Below, piece after piece: positions 46,334-58,925 of a stretch of DNA of 64,000 nt. The position numbers were made by a program, and so were the translations under genes. The stretch is from positions 5,199,189 through 5,263,188 of the forward strand of contig ML133401.1 in the NCBI GenBank assembly GCA_003864495.1, read 5' to 3'. Source of the stretch: Nemopilema nomurai (taxonomy: Eukaryota; Cnidaria; Scyphozoa; Rhizostomeae; Rhizostomatidae). The notes beneath the pieces are model-generated. The model saw nothing but the letters and a program-made list of their open reading frames with translations. It made no database searches and was not told the DNA's origin. Numbering within the stretch: the stretch's first letter is position 1; each line of letters opens with the position of its first letter.

Positions 46334-49300
46334 GTGAAGATGGCCATTTGAGAGTTTTTTTCTTGTTGAATAGTATAATAAAAGTATAATAACTACAAGT
46401 GTCATCTGAAATAGAAACCAGATAACCTCGTGTTATTTCCTTCTTTGCATGGCACAGTAGAAGGTACAAAACGTGTGTGTTAAGCTTTTTTATATTGTTG
46501 GAGAAGAATGATTTCGTTTTGATTAGGCCCTTCTGTCAGGAGTATCTTTGTCAGGAGTAGGTTGCCAGGAAGCATGAGTTCATGCCGGTGCTACGACGTT
46601 GGAGTGTTTCTTGAATAAATTTGCTAACAAAATCAATTATTATTGAATTTTACAATGGTGCATATGTTGTTGTTTGTTGTTAATGTTGTTCGTTTAAAGG
46701 GGATAAAAGATAACGTATGAAATTTCCGGGTGGTCTTAGTTTCCGGACAGGTGTGTTAATTTGTAACCAAGTCGATAACTATTGATGCATGTGACTTTTA
46801 CCTTTGGGTAACTTCGATGATAACCCTTGTTGCAACAAGCACCTCAGAACGATGTTTGTCGTCTAGGTCTTTTGCACAGATGAATCCAATCGCACTGCAA
46901 TTCTGTTGTCCTAAATTGGCCGTTGCTACCCTGGGTACCAGACCCACTATGTATCAAGGAGTAGTGGATCTGGTACCCAGGGTAGGCCGTTGCTAACTCG
47001 TTAGAAATGTTGTGTATTTTTTTCAAAAGTGTTTTTGTGTCACATGCAGATTGACTTCAGTTTGGTGAAAATTACCCGATCTTTACAAGCAGGGTGCAAA
47101 CCTCTGGGGCAATTTTCATTTATTATTTTATAGCGTTTGTGGTTTTTTTCCATTGAAATTTTCATCTTGGTTTCACAGTCTTCTCTTTCACTTTTGTAGA
47201 GAATATCCGTGGAGCACGGACGTTTGAAGTGATCTTTTTCTGTGCTTTCCAATCTGGCTGATGAAGATAGGTTATCTGGACAAAAATTTTACTCCCATAG
47301 TAATCATAAATTCATTTAAATTTATCAAACCAGCATCCATTCAGATTTGTCCAGTTGTGGCCTAAAGTCAGAGTCGCACTAATATATTAGGTATGATCAT
47401 TAGTGCAAATACTAGAATCCATTGGTATATAATATATAGTAGTTATACGAGAATTATTTCCTTTAGGTAGTGTAAGAGTAGGTTGGCCTTTAGTGTAGAC
47501 CGGTCATGGCTGCACATAAATAGATGTTTTTAAAGTTATTTGACATAATTCTTAATAGGTTGTAGTATATCATTTCAAACAATGTATTCTATTTCATTGG
47601 TTCAGTTTGTTCCTAAGATCCAACAACTTTGACTAATTGTTTATTTGTGTATATTCCACAAGTTGAGCCTTCAGTTTTCCTCGTCAATGTTAATTCGAAT
47701 TGAAAACCAGAAAGTTGTTTTGCCCTCACTTGCTTCAATGCAAACAAATTTGCAATATCGGTTGAGAGTATCTAACCAGCTCCACCCATCCCCTACATTT
47801 TCTCCACTCCCATTTGACAAACTTGTTTTGTCACGATTTTTGATATGGAAGAATTTCTGCTTCAGTAAGGCTCTGTAGCTTTGTATTTTAGGAGGGAGCT
47901 GAATCTATTTGAAAGTAATTTCTTTGCTAAAAGTACGTTAAAAAACATATTAGAACAATGCAAATTGCCGTATCCGTCATGTCCTTTAATTTACTTTGAT
48001 GGTTCGTCAATGTGAAATGGCAATTAAAATTGCAAGTGGTGACGCAATCCTATAAGACCAGACCTCTAGGGAACTACAAGGTTGTCTTAATAAGATAGAG
48101 TATAATTTAGCAATGAAGTCAAACCAGACATTGTTTAGTGGCATAAGTCTATTTCCAACAACTAATGCAATGCTTCAGATGTATTTGACATGATGCCTGG
48201 AGCTACTTCCATGCAGCATAGCTGATACTGTGGCAAAGAATTTGATTTGTTCTTAGGGATCTGTATCCGTATGTCTTTTGTTTGTATTGCTTAACGTCGT
48301 ATATGTGTGGGCAATTATGCCTCTCAGATAATGCTTTACAAAGGATAAAGCTCCACGTCCCCGTACCCTTTCTCAAGTTAAATGCCTCATCCATTGATGT
48401 AAGTGCTGGTGGAAGTGCTCTGTTTGTCAATTTGCATTTATCTTTAAGAGTGTAGTCTATTATAACATGTTTGATCGGGTGTATATAATAAGGGTATGAT
48501 TATCTCACATTTGCTTGAAATCGAGAAGTTTGTTCCATGTCTTATTTGGCTCCAGACTGCCACAGAAAGGGCTTTTTCCTTGCAGAAGATTTTGGAAAAC
48601 AGTTTTTTTCTAAATGAGATTTTTTCCAATTCTTTATCATTTCAGATCAATTTCAGATGTATTCATTTCTAATTTTGGTATTTTCGCTCAATCGCACCCC
48701 ACAACATTACTGGCTAGTATCTTGGATTTAAACTTACATAGATTTTCCTAGATCTTACATAAACCTAGGATCTGCTTACTAGACATTTTTACCAAGAATT
48801 GCATTTACAACAAAGCCAGAAATCTATAGCAGTCATTTCATTTTACAGTTGTAGTGCCCATAAAAAATCCCATTATTTGTGAAGTCTTCAAGACAAAGTT
48901 TCTTGAATTATCTTTTTGTGGTGTTTAAGCCTCACACAAAAGAGTCACAAAAACATAGCTATGGCGAGAACTTAGCGTTCAAAAGTCTGTCCTGCTTCAT
49001 AATATTTGCTAGCGAGTTGTTTTGCAGATCAGTTAGCGTGGTTATTGTTCAATTGTTTTCCTCCCACCGGTTTTGATAGACTCGGCTTTCGTGTTGGGTC
49101 ATAATCTGAGCGACAGGTGATTCTTGACGCAGATGTTCCCACTCAGCAACAAAAATCGGACTTGGCAAACCTTCTTTCCAAGGCAACTAAATATCCTTCA
49201 ATTCACAAATATACGAATGTTGCTATTGCCATTTTGGCGAAAATGAGTCATGGAAGAGTCCTTGACTCTTTCTGTGCCACAAATCGCATTCTTGTTATTC

Positions 49301-51458
49301 CTCTGTAAAATGACCCCTATTCTGACGGTTCTGGTTTTTACTCTTGAAGACCATTCCTGGCTCTGCTTTATTCCGATGACATCATCTATCAATTCTTTCT
49401 GTTCGCATCAAAAAGTTCTTCTTCGGCCTTGGGCTGCTTGTTAGGCCATGCTCACAGGCGAATCATCAGGCCAATTCACCTGCTACGCGCAAATTCAACG
49501 AGACATTCTGTTTACTTCAAAAGTTGTGATTCCGCTTGCTCGACATTTGATGTGAGGTAATTTGACTGTGATTTCTCTTTTGTGCAAGACTGGGGTAATA
49601 CTGAGATATATATATAGAGTCTGAGCTTTAGTTAGTTAGAGGTAAGAAATTTTTAAAACTTGCTAATTTATAATGACGATGGTTAAGCAGAATAAGTTGT
49701 AGAAATAAAATCTGGCTCTTTATGATGTGGGTAGGACAAGATGTTTCCATCCTGTTCGTTTTCAGCCACTGCAATTTTGGCAAAGAAGTGTTTGACAGTA
49801 AAGGAGTAGGCTTGCAAGCGGCTTTTGGTTCAGTTGCAGCCATAAAAGGCATTTAAAGCTAACTTGATTCAAGTTCATTTTGGTTTGATAGTGGCAAATG
49901 CACAAAGGAGGGATCCTAATTACCTTTATCTTTACAAGTTCTCTTATCTGTTTGATAATGAGCATAAGAGATAACAAAGAGTATCAATTAGCACAGGGTG
50001 GGGTATGATTCGTTTAAAGGCGAAGGTCATTTGAGGGTACATTATAATCTGCCATATTAAGTTTCTAAGTAATTTTTTGTAACTGATGATTTAGGAGGAT
50101 TTGAAACGAGGCCGCTTACACACCTGCTAAAAAACTTTTGTCTGCACAACGGCAACAACAACAAGAGAGGAAGAAGTTCCCTATAACCTCGTTCAACAAT
50201 AAAAACCATGAACAGTAACAAACAAAAATTAGATCACTCTAGAAAGCGATGCGTCGATACAAAATGGAGATTAATTTGCAGTGAAGGTACGTCATAGATA
50301 GAGGTCGTCTGATGTTTACTTAAACGTGAAAAGGCCGGTCTAAAATAAAAACAGCAGATGGGTTTCTCATGTTAGCAAACCAATTTGCCTGATACTCACT
50401 CCAAGTCGTAAAGTTTGGTCGTGGAAATAAAGTCGCAAAGTTTAATCCACATGATACTTTTATTTTGTTCGGTAAATGAAATGGTTAGAAATTGCAAAAT
50501 GAAAGTTTGTGAAGTTAATTAAAAAATATGATAACAGTCTTAATCTTACAGTAATACTGTGATCTTATTTACAATTCCATAGCACCCATGGGCAGCACCT
50601 TGTGCCCATGAAACCAAAATCATTACTTGGTTTTGTGATCTGAAACTTTTTTCAATAACACTCTTGATAAATGAAGTTACGTTTCTATAAATTGTAGCGT
50701 AAAGGTAAATCTAGAAGCTTGTTATGCAATGGAGCAAGTTTTTGAGTTGCCAAATTAACTTACATCTGCTAAGTGAAAAGTCAAGGTTTCAGTACAAGTA
50801 AGAAAAACATATCACGGAAATTTTTAGCAAGGAAACTGGAGACATGTTTAATATCAAGACATTTGTGCTTTCTAGCCATCACAGCTTCATGTCTAGGCCC
50901 TTTAAATGATTGCTAAATAGATGTTTTAAGGTCTTTCTAATCTTTTCAATGCTGGTCAAAGTTTTGTAAAAGGAGGCTGTAATAATCATGTAACAATTAA
51001 AGAACAACATAACAATTCTGCACACAAAACAAATGAAAAAGTCCTCTTTCATTGGAAATTACCGAGATGTGATTGTTTTCCATTAATTATCATTTTTATG
51101 TCTTTTTATATGTAGAAAATAGAATACTTTTGTTTTGGTTCATCTAAAATTCAAGTAAGTCTTCAAAAATACATGCAGATGGCTTGTATTAGGGGTGGGT
51201 CCCATGTGCAGGGGGGCAGCTTGTATGTGGGTTTTTACAGTATCCACCAGTTGTGGACCTATCAACAGGAGCATCTGCCTAGATCTTATTTGTTATTGCT
51301 TTCCTTGTAGCCTTGTGGATTTGGAGTCAAATGGCAATTGACTGTTTTATTCATGAATTCAATGTTTTGATTTGATGATTTTTCTAAAGTACTTGTATTT
51401 GAATTGTTATTTAACTCAGGATAAGTCTGAATAAAGTGACTCAGATGTTGGCTGCAAA
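46334..51458. other. Intergenic region between SMP-C1 and SLC17 genes
   Basis: About 5.1 kb. Polyadenylation signals for the upstream gene may be the aataaa near 46613 or the ataaaag near 46378. Apart from the foldback element at 46928-46984, I see no exon or repeat I can support. Confidence 0.5.
46918..46994. mobile_element. Short foldback element, second copy, 10-bp target duplication
   Basis: A 57-bp element (46928-46984) begins accctgggtaccagacccac and ends with its complement (one mismatch). It is flanked by ggccgttgct at 46918-46927 and 46985-46994. Its left arm matches the complement of the right arm of the 23199-23270 copy, including the adjacent atgtatcaagg, so the two are one family in opposite orientation. 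Confidence 0.75.
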
Positions 51459-54400
51459 ATGGATCACTCGGATGTAGAGGAAAGTCCAAGTGAGGAGGCC
51501 CAGAAGAGACATCGCCAAAAATGGAGGGTTACATGCAGTTGGTTACCCAAAAGATACTTGCTGGCAATTCTAAGCTTTCTTGGGTTCCTCAATGTTTATT
51601 CATTGAGAGTCAACCTCAGTGTTGCCTTAGTTGCTATGATTTCAAATAAAACTGTTACCAATTCTACAGGCCATGCTGTTCTTACAGTAGGTTCAATTCA
51701 TAATTATTCAATCACAAAGACAAATGTGTTTTTAATTTGACCTTGTATTAGCCTAGCAAGTCCTGGGAAAGCCCTTAAGACTTGTGAAATCTAGTTTAAA
51801 TGCTCTTGACATACGCCTTTTGCAAAATGATAGAATCATGATAAGAACTTTTTAATTGATTTTAGAACCCTTGTCCAACTAGAAGGTTTTGGCTAAACAT
51901 GCATGTTCTTATTAAAGCATTTTTCAGCCTTCACAATGTTGTTCGTATATATCAGAGAACATTGGCTATTTATTTTAATGTGCTGTATTTATCTATATTA
52001 TTATTTTTCTTTCTAGGAGCCACCAGAATTTACTTGGAACACAAGAGAGCAAGGTACTTTTTAATTGTCCTGAGAACTTTATGTTAACAGCGTTGCAACA
52101 AATCATCTTTTAACAAATCATCTGTGAACAAAGCATTGTAGCTTCACCTTTTCATCCCTATGCTGTATTTTATGTGTCATGTTTCAGACTTAATGTCTCA
52201 TTTTTGATCAATTAAAAACTGAAAAAAATTCTTTTTGGTTTTCAAGGACCTATATAACTTGAAATTAAAGCATTAAAAAGTGTACACTCTCTATGCCCTA
52301 GCCCCAGTATGATTGTTCAAACAGAGTTAGATATTGTATACTAGCATACAACATCTCATATGTTGGCCTTTAATATACAGTTCTTTTGTTTGATTTTTAG
52401 GCATTATTCTGAGCTCCTTTTTCTATGGGTACATCATTACTCAAATCCCTGGCGGCTACCTCGCAGCTCATTTTGGTGGAAAGACTCTGTTTGGTGGGGG
52501 CATTCTAATGACAGGGCTTTTTACTTTGCTGACACCAGTGGCAGCAAGAATTAGCATGTACTTGCTTATTGCTGTTAGAGTTTTGGAAGGATTCTTTGAG
52601 GTAATCAGAAATTTCATTCTCTCTTTGCACTACAGATTGTAGTATCAATTATAGATATATCTGAATTGCTGCCTGAACTGATGGTAATTTACTGTGAGTT
52701 TTAATATAAAGAATGCTTGATAATGGATTAACCCAAAAAATGCTGAATAGCAGTGTAATTATTTGCACTGAAGTTTGCTTTAGACCCTTGGTTAAATGGC
52801 CATACAAGTTTAAAATTCTTACGTATACATGCATTCTAATATGTTAAAAGAAATTTTCTTCTGCATTTGTTATGTTATTTTGTTAGCAAAAGACTGGATT
52901 TCTTTTCTTTCTTGTTTAATACTGGGTTTGCTTTCAAGGGTGTCACTTTTCCATGCATGCATGCAATATGGAGCAGATGGGCTCCACCAATGGAGAGAAG
53001 CAAGCTTTCATCAATATCATTTTCAGGTTGGTTTATCTATGTCATAGTGATAACATTCATTTCCCATTGCATACTTTTCATACTAAGCATGCAGTTTAGA
53101 ATGCATAAAGCTTTTGCCTTGCTTTCAAATTTTTTGGCAAAGTGATTTTACAAGGTTTGAAAATGTTAGCAATTGGCCTGTTTCTTTTACTAAACATCTG
53201 TAAATGTATTGACATAGGTAGGAGGATGGAGAATTTATTCCCTTCAGGAATGTAAATCTTCTTGTTTGAGTCACTCTTTTGACAGATCAATCATTTTTTA
53301 GGCCCATTTGCGGGAACAGTCATTGGGATGACAGTATCTGGAGCATTGGCACATAACCATGGCTGGCCTTCAGTTTTCTATTTCTTTGGTAAAAAGTGTC
53401 AAACTTTCACTGGTTTTGACTTATTACAAATATGTCTATAATATCCTTTGGGCTTCATCGCTAAACTCTAGTAAGTTAATGCTTGTGAGATACAATCCAA
53501 AACTTGTACAGTATCAGACTGAATGGCACAGCTTGACAGAATGTAGTATTAAAATAGGCCATAATTTTCAAGAGTACTGATTAGTTTTAATCACTTGGAA
53601 GTACCCCAGATGGAACTTACTCTAAATAAACTGTTTAAGGGCATGCCCATGCTTTTATTCACCTTACCAGTTTTGTTGTTTGTGTTGTATAAAGCATTTC
53701 TCAAGCACAACGTTTTTTTCTAGGCATTCTTGCCATAATTTGGAGTGTTTTCTGGTTTTGGCTGGTTACAGACTCTCCTTTTGATCACCCAACAATTACT
53801 GATGAAGAAATTCAATACCTCAGAGAAGAATTGGCAGAGGACAAGACTGAATCAAAAGTGAGTGAGACGACTGTTGATCAATTACATCAATAAATGATAA
53901 AAAACCAAGCTCCTGTTCTTGCTTGACAAAGGTGGAAAAAACATCAAGTTTTATTTTCACTCTGCCGTTTTAGATCTTAAGGCTAAGTAAAGAAAGCCAA
54001 GCTTCTCATTGCACCAATTTTTCAAAAGTCTGTTATCAATGGAATTTATTTTTTGCTTCCTTGCAGATAAGAGAGGTTCCTTGGAGGGATTTGCTCACTT
54101 CTGTCCCCGTGTGGGCCATCATTATCGCCCATTTCACAGAGAACTGGGGCTACTACACGCTGCTTACATCACTTCCGACATACCTCAAGCTGATTCTAAA
54201 GTTTGATCTACAGAAGGTAGTATAGCAATATTTACGATACATTTTATTTCAGGTGCAGTAGAATTTTGTAGGCAACTGTGACTCTTGTTTTTGCATAGCT
54301 GGTTTTGGCAAGGAAGTCATCAGTATAGGGTTTCAAGCAAGTCGTTTTACAGAGCCATATACATGGGCCAAACTGTGTTGCATGGGAGAAAGCTCCTCTT

Positions 54401-56422
54401 TAACTTCATTGAATGTCGTCTGGTATCAACTCTCAGATTTCTTTAAAGGTCTTCAATAAATTTCCTTTGTGCGATCAAGTATAGAGATACTTCAACCAAA
54501 ATTGCATTCATTAAAGGCTCTTTGAGTGGCATTATGGTGTTGTATTCATTATTTTTATTATTATTGATGCTGATATTGCCTTTTTTCGTAGACCGGTTTC
54601 CTCTCATCTCTACCATACCTTGTCATGATAATAGTTGTTCAAACAGGAGGAAGGCTTGCAGACTTTTTGCGCTCCACAGGCAGAATGTCGACCACTTCTG
54701 TCCGAAAGCTCTTCAACACCCTCGGTTTGTGCCTAATGTTCTGTAGAAGCAGGAAATGATTTATACCTACTAGAGTGACGCATAGGCGCTCCCCACGGCC
54801 CTTATTTCGATCAGCACTGGCTATTTACTTTGCAGCTTTTCGTCAATTTCCGACGTTTGCATACTCTGAGGAGTGTCGGATTAGAAAGTACTCAACTGTG
54901 CAAAAATATGTTTCTGCTGTTTCTTGCTATTTCGATGCTCTGATAGCATGCTAATCACACACAAGAAGCTTAGCAAGCAATTGCCAGTTTGTTCTTCGAC
55001 ATTCAAATCTATCTACTCAATAAATCTGCAGAGGCAAACAATTTTTATGATGTTATTGATTTGAAATGCTGCATGGATCTCTTCGACCAACACCAGGATA
55101 TTTGCTTCATTAACCCCCCGATGAACTGTACTCGTGCTTATGAAACCGTTTATATGCCAGGGGGGGGGTTCCCTGACGATCTATCAGGGCAAACTGCCTC
55201 CCTCATTTCCTCGCTTCTCCATTTTAGGATTCGCATTTCAGGGGGTTTTCATGATAGTCGTCGGGTTCAGCACGAGCAAGTATGTCGCCCTCTTTGCTTT
55301 GGTGATGGCTGTCGGATTCGGCGGCCTGGCATGGAGTGGCTTCATTGTCAATCATCTAGACATAGCACCGCGTTACGCCAGCCTTCTTCTCGGAATCAGC
55401 AATTGTTTTGCCACAATTCCTGGAATCATCAGCCCGCTTGTTGTTGGGTTCGTCACAACCAACGAGGTTCGTCACTTGATGCTAACAACTATAAGTTAAT
55501 CATTTATTGTCTATTCTTGAGTGTAGGTAAAAGCTTCCAATAATTTCCTTTGCCTTTTTTGAAACAGCTGCCTAGGTTTTTAACCATCTTCTACAACGGA
55601 AGTTTTTGTGTACGCTTACAGATGGTTGTATACGTCAGTAACTGTGTTTCATTGTAAACAGCGTCATATCAACACCATGATGATTTTTGAGATAAAGTGC
55701 GACCTCAACCCATTGGTTCTGACCTGGCCTTAATATAGACTTAATCTCTCGTCATCTGTACTGCAAAAGTATTTGCTTTGTTGAAGTGACCTGACCTTAA
55801 TATAGATATTAACATCTCTTCATCTGTACTGCAAAAGTATTTGCTTTGTTGAAGTGATCTATCCTTAATATAGATGTTGATCTCTCCTCATCTCTTCGGC
55901 AAAAGCATTTGCTTTGTTGAAGTGATCTATCCTTAATATAGATGTTGATCTCTCCTCATCTCTTCGGCAAAAGCATTTGCTTTGTTGAAGTGATCTATCC
56001 TTAATATAGATGTTGATCTCTCTTCAGCTGTACTGCAAAAGTATTTGCTTTGTTGAAGTGATCTATCCTTAATATAGATGTTGATCTCTCCTCATCTCTT
56101 CGGCAAAAGCATTTGTTTTGCTGTAGCACTCTGAAATGTTGCTCGTATCTTTTTGTAGACCAGAGAAGAATGGCAAATAATATTCTTCCTGTCCGCAGCC
56201 GTTTATGCGGTAGGCACGGTAATCTTCTTGCTCTTTGCATCTGGCAAGAAACAGCCATGGGCAGAAGGTAACGGGTATCAAAGTATTCTTGACGACAAAA
56301 GCGAGAAAGAGGCGCTGTTGGAAGAAGAGGATGCTGAGAAACATATCCTGTCAACTTCCAGCGAAGTTGATGCAAAGGAAGGTGCAGACTCTCTAGAAAT
56401 GAAGAATATTTCAAATAAATAG
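51459..56422 (+). CDS. SLC17A5-like: SLC17 family transporter, sialin-like, 10 exons, 519 residues
   Basis: Exons: 51459-51686, 52017-52053, 52401-52600, 52939-53026, 53302-53388, 53724-53857, 54067-54216, 54592-54724, 55228-55466, 56159-56422; 520 codons with matching phases. Major-facilitator protein with about 12 membrane segments. Family signatures in order: [31 protein letters not shown] (with the Arg whose loss causes human sialic acid storage disease), [73 protein letters not shown]. Two N-glycosylation sites (NKT, NST) lie in the first luminal loop. The C-terminal tail is acidic with EALLEEED, a possible dileucine sorting signal. Sialin exports sialic acid with H+ from lysosomes; relatives load glutamate or urate, so the substrate here is open. 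Confidence 0.93.
55728..56130. repeat. 68-bp tandem repeat, about 6 copies, in the last SLC17 intron
   Basis: Anchors (ctgcaaaag / cggcaaaag) lie at 55761, 55829, 55897, 55965, 56033 and 56101, exactly 68 bp apart. Two unit variants alternate (catctgtactgc and catctcttcggc). The array ends about 30 bp before the exon 10 acceptor, so it occupies the branch-point neighbourhood. Confidence 0.95.
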
Positions 56423-58572
56423 GTATTCAAATTTACATATTTTACTTAATCGTAAGCGGGTTTAAGTTAGTATTTCAATTTTTTTTAGTTGCAATCTGCT
56501 TTTAGATTCTATTAATCCATTGCTGAATTCAAGATACTCGTGTTCCGTACAATGCAAACACTCACGGGTGGACACGGATGCTCCAAAGAGCATACATCAG
56601 TTATAGCTGTAAGATGTTCGTGAATCGTAGTTGCTAGTCGACTGAAAATTTACGTGGTAGCCCTCAGTCTTGTGCCTGAAAGTAGAAACACTCGTTACGC
56701 TGGCGGCTAATTTTCGTTGGTGTGGGGCCTTACTTTGCAATTATGGAACAGCCCTGTTCTTTCCACCAACGTCTGACAGGTCCGCGGTACCTGGCACTTT
56801 GTGACAGGCCGGTTAGGGTCATTTAAAGGAATAAAAGGTAGAGAATACAGTTATCATATAGTCTTTGTGCCAACCCTTCTCCTCCGCAATGCAAGCTCCG
56901 CAATGCGAGACCCGCAGTATGAACTCGCTAGCTGTTCTACTTCCGTTTTAAGGAGCCGTTGAAGCTTTGAAATCAATCAAGATTCTTCCTGGAGTGAAAT
57001 GAAACTACCTTTACTGAATATCTACTTTCCTACCTTATAAAGACACCCCAAAAAGCGATTCATAATTTCTGCCACACAGCCATTACCCACGTCGTTTAGA
57101 ACAAATATACTCGCTTATAAAAGACTTGGAGTTTATATTAAATATTTACTCCATATTTTATTCATCCGTGGATTTACTGAAAGTAGGCAGCGTGAAAAGT
57201 CCAAGATCAGAACTCTTAATCTTGTATCATAAGTAACAGCAATTCAAAATGCTTCGGGTACTAGAGATGTTAACAATATTTAATTTTTAGTGCATAGACT
57301 AATTTCTGAAACTGTAGAAAAGTGGGGATATTTAATATTAACATCTCATTATCAACAATGAGCTTCTCTTTGGTGTTTATCCATGCATGACCGCTCTCCA
57401 AATTCCCTTCACTGTGCACTGTTGCAGGAATCTAATGGGTTTTCACCGCTCTTCGAAGTAATACATTTGACGAAAACACAAACACGGACCCTGCCAATGT
57501 CTTCATTCCATTATTAATCTTCTCTTTTCGCAAGAGTATATACTGTGTGTGAAGCAAAGGCTGAGAGTTTCACCCAAAAATTTATATTCACACTGTATCG
57601 CCCTCTCATTGACTCAAATTATTGCAAAATGGCGTCGTGTCACGATCTTTTGGTGACCTGCACCTTGGGGACTGGGAACTAGGCAAGCGGCGAAAGTGGT
57701 TTCCAATGAGTAATAAGCTGGAATGCAAGCTGCAAGCATTGGCCTGACCTAATAGGGGGCTGATAATTTTGTCTTATTAAATTATGTAAAACTTACATGA
57801 ATTACGTTCACAAGAGTATACCACATTCACTCGGGATCACCTGGTGGTTTAGGTGTACAGAAGTGTCCATTGATGCATTACTCCCTTGGCATTGGAATGC
57901 TTCTAGAAACAGAGTTCGATCATTGAAGACTTCTGATGAAAGGTGTATCGCGTTTACCTGGCCTATGTTTACGAAAGAAGCTTTGCTAAAGACCATGGCC
58001 TTGGAAGCACTGTGGCCTAAGACAGTGGATATTAAACACAGAGTTCATTGCTGGCCACTTATTGTTTGTCAAAAGGTAGCTGACAAAGAACAACAGATAA
58101 AACAACTGTCAAATTCTGTCAGCATTATAAAGGCAGATTTAAAAACTGTTTTGACGAATGTCTATTTCGAAACCATAGGCTCATTTTTGTAGATAAAGCT
58201 TTTCGGATCTTTTTGTAAACTGCAGTTTGAGAACTTGTTTATTATTCTCACCATATTAACAAACTAGTTTACAACGAAGTACTAACGGTGTTGGCGTGGA
58301 CAGACAGAAACTCGGTAAAGGATGCAGGCCATAAGGCAAATTTGAAATAAGAGAAAGTGGACATTAAAGATTCATTGAAAAGCAAATCATCAAATTTTGC
58401 AACTCAATGACGTTCTTTTGAAATATTAAGTAGCAAGCTCTTTGTATCCTTAAAACTCTATATTATTGTAAATGCAAACTCTTTGTTCAATCAAATGATA
58501 GCGTTTTGGTTGATGTGTATTATACAGAAACTTTAAAGATGCTTCGACTATAGTGCATCGACTCCAGGACAA
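56423..58572. other. Convergent intergenic gap between SLC17 and CUB genes
   Basis: About 2.1 kb containing the 3' ends of both genes. The open frame 57797-58192 (131 codons, plus strand) has no recognisable domain. Its second half (KVADKEQQIKQLSNSVSIIK) could be helical, but it is not supported as a gene. Confidence 0.5.
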
Positions 58573-58925
58573 TCATCCAATCACTCGTAGCGAATGGTAT
58601 TCAGCTGCAAATCCGGAGCGGGAAATCGATGAATCAGTGAGAAACCGCACAAGAACCCGGTTCCCTTTGGACCGGAATCCTTTTTTCCCGGTCCCACAAA
58701 ATTTTGCAGCGGACCGTTTGCTAGAGTCCGTAGCATCAAATATCTGAACCGAATCGTGCTCACATTCGTCATCATACTGCACATCAAAACGAACGAAAGT
58801 GATGTCGATTATCCTCTGCTCCTCCACAGTGATCAGGTATTCGCAGGTAGCATTGCTTGGGTACTGGTCCGGGAAGCCAGGAGACGTAAATGAACCGGCC
58901 TCGGATTCATATGATTTGTAACAGG
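58573..58925 (-). CDS. CUB exon F (type 2) and C-terminus
   Basis: 353 bp including the stop, acceptor cttcgtag. It starts CYKSYESEAGSFTSPGFP, with CEYLITVEEQRIIDITF, ECEHDSVQIFD, FCGTGKKGFRSKG and FLTDSSISRSGFAAEY, then SLRVIG and TGA. All four cysteines and the acidic calcium-site residues are kept. Confidence 0.87.

Noticed and set aside
57797..58192. 131-codon plus-strand ORF near the SLC17 3' side.
   Set aside because: No recognisable domain or splice partner; low-complexity helical tail only.
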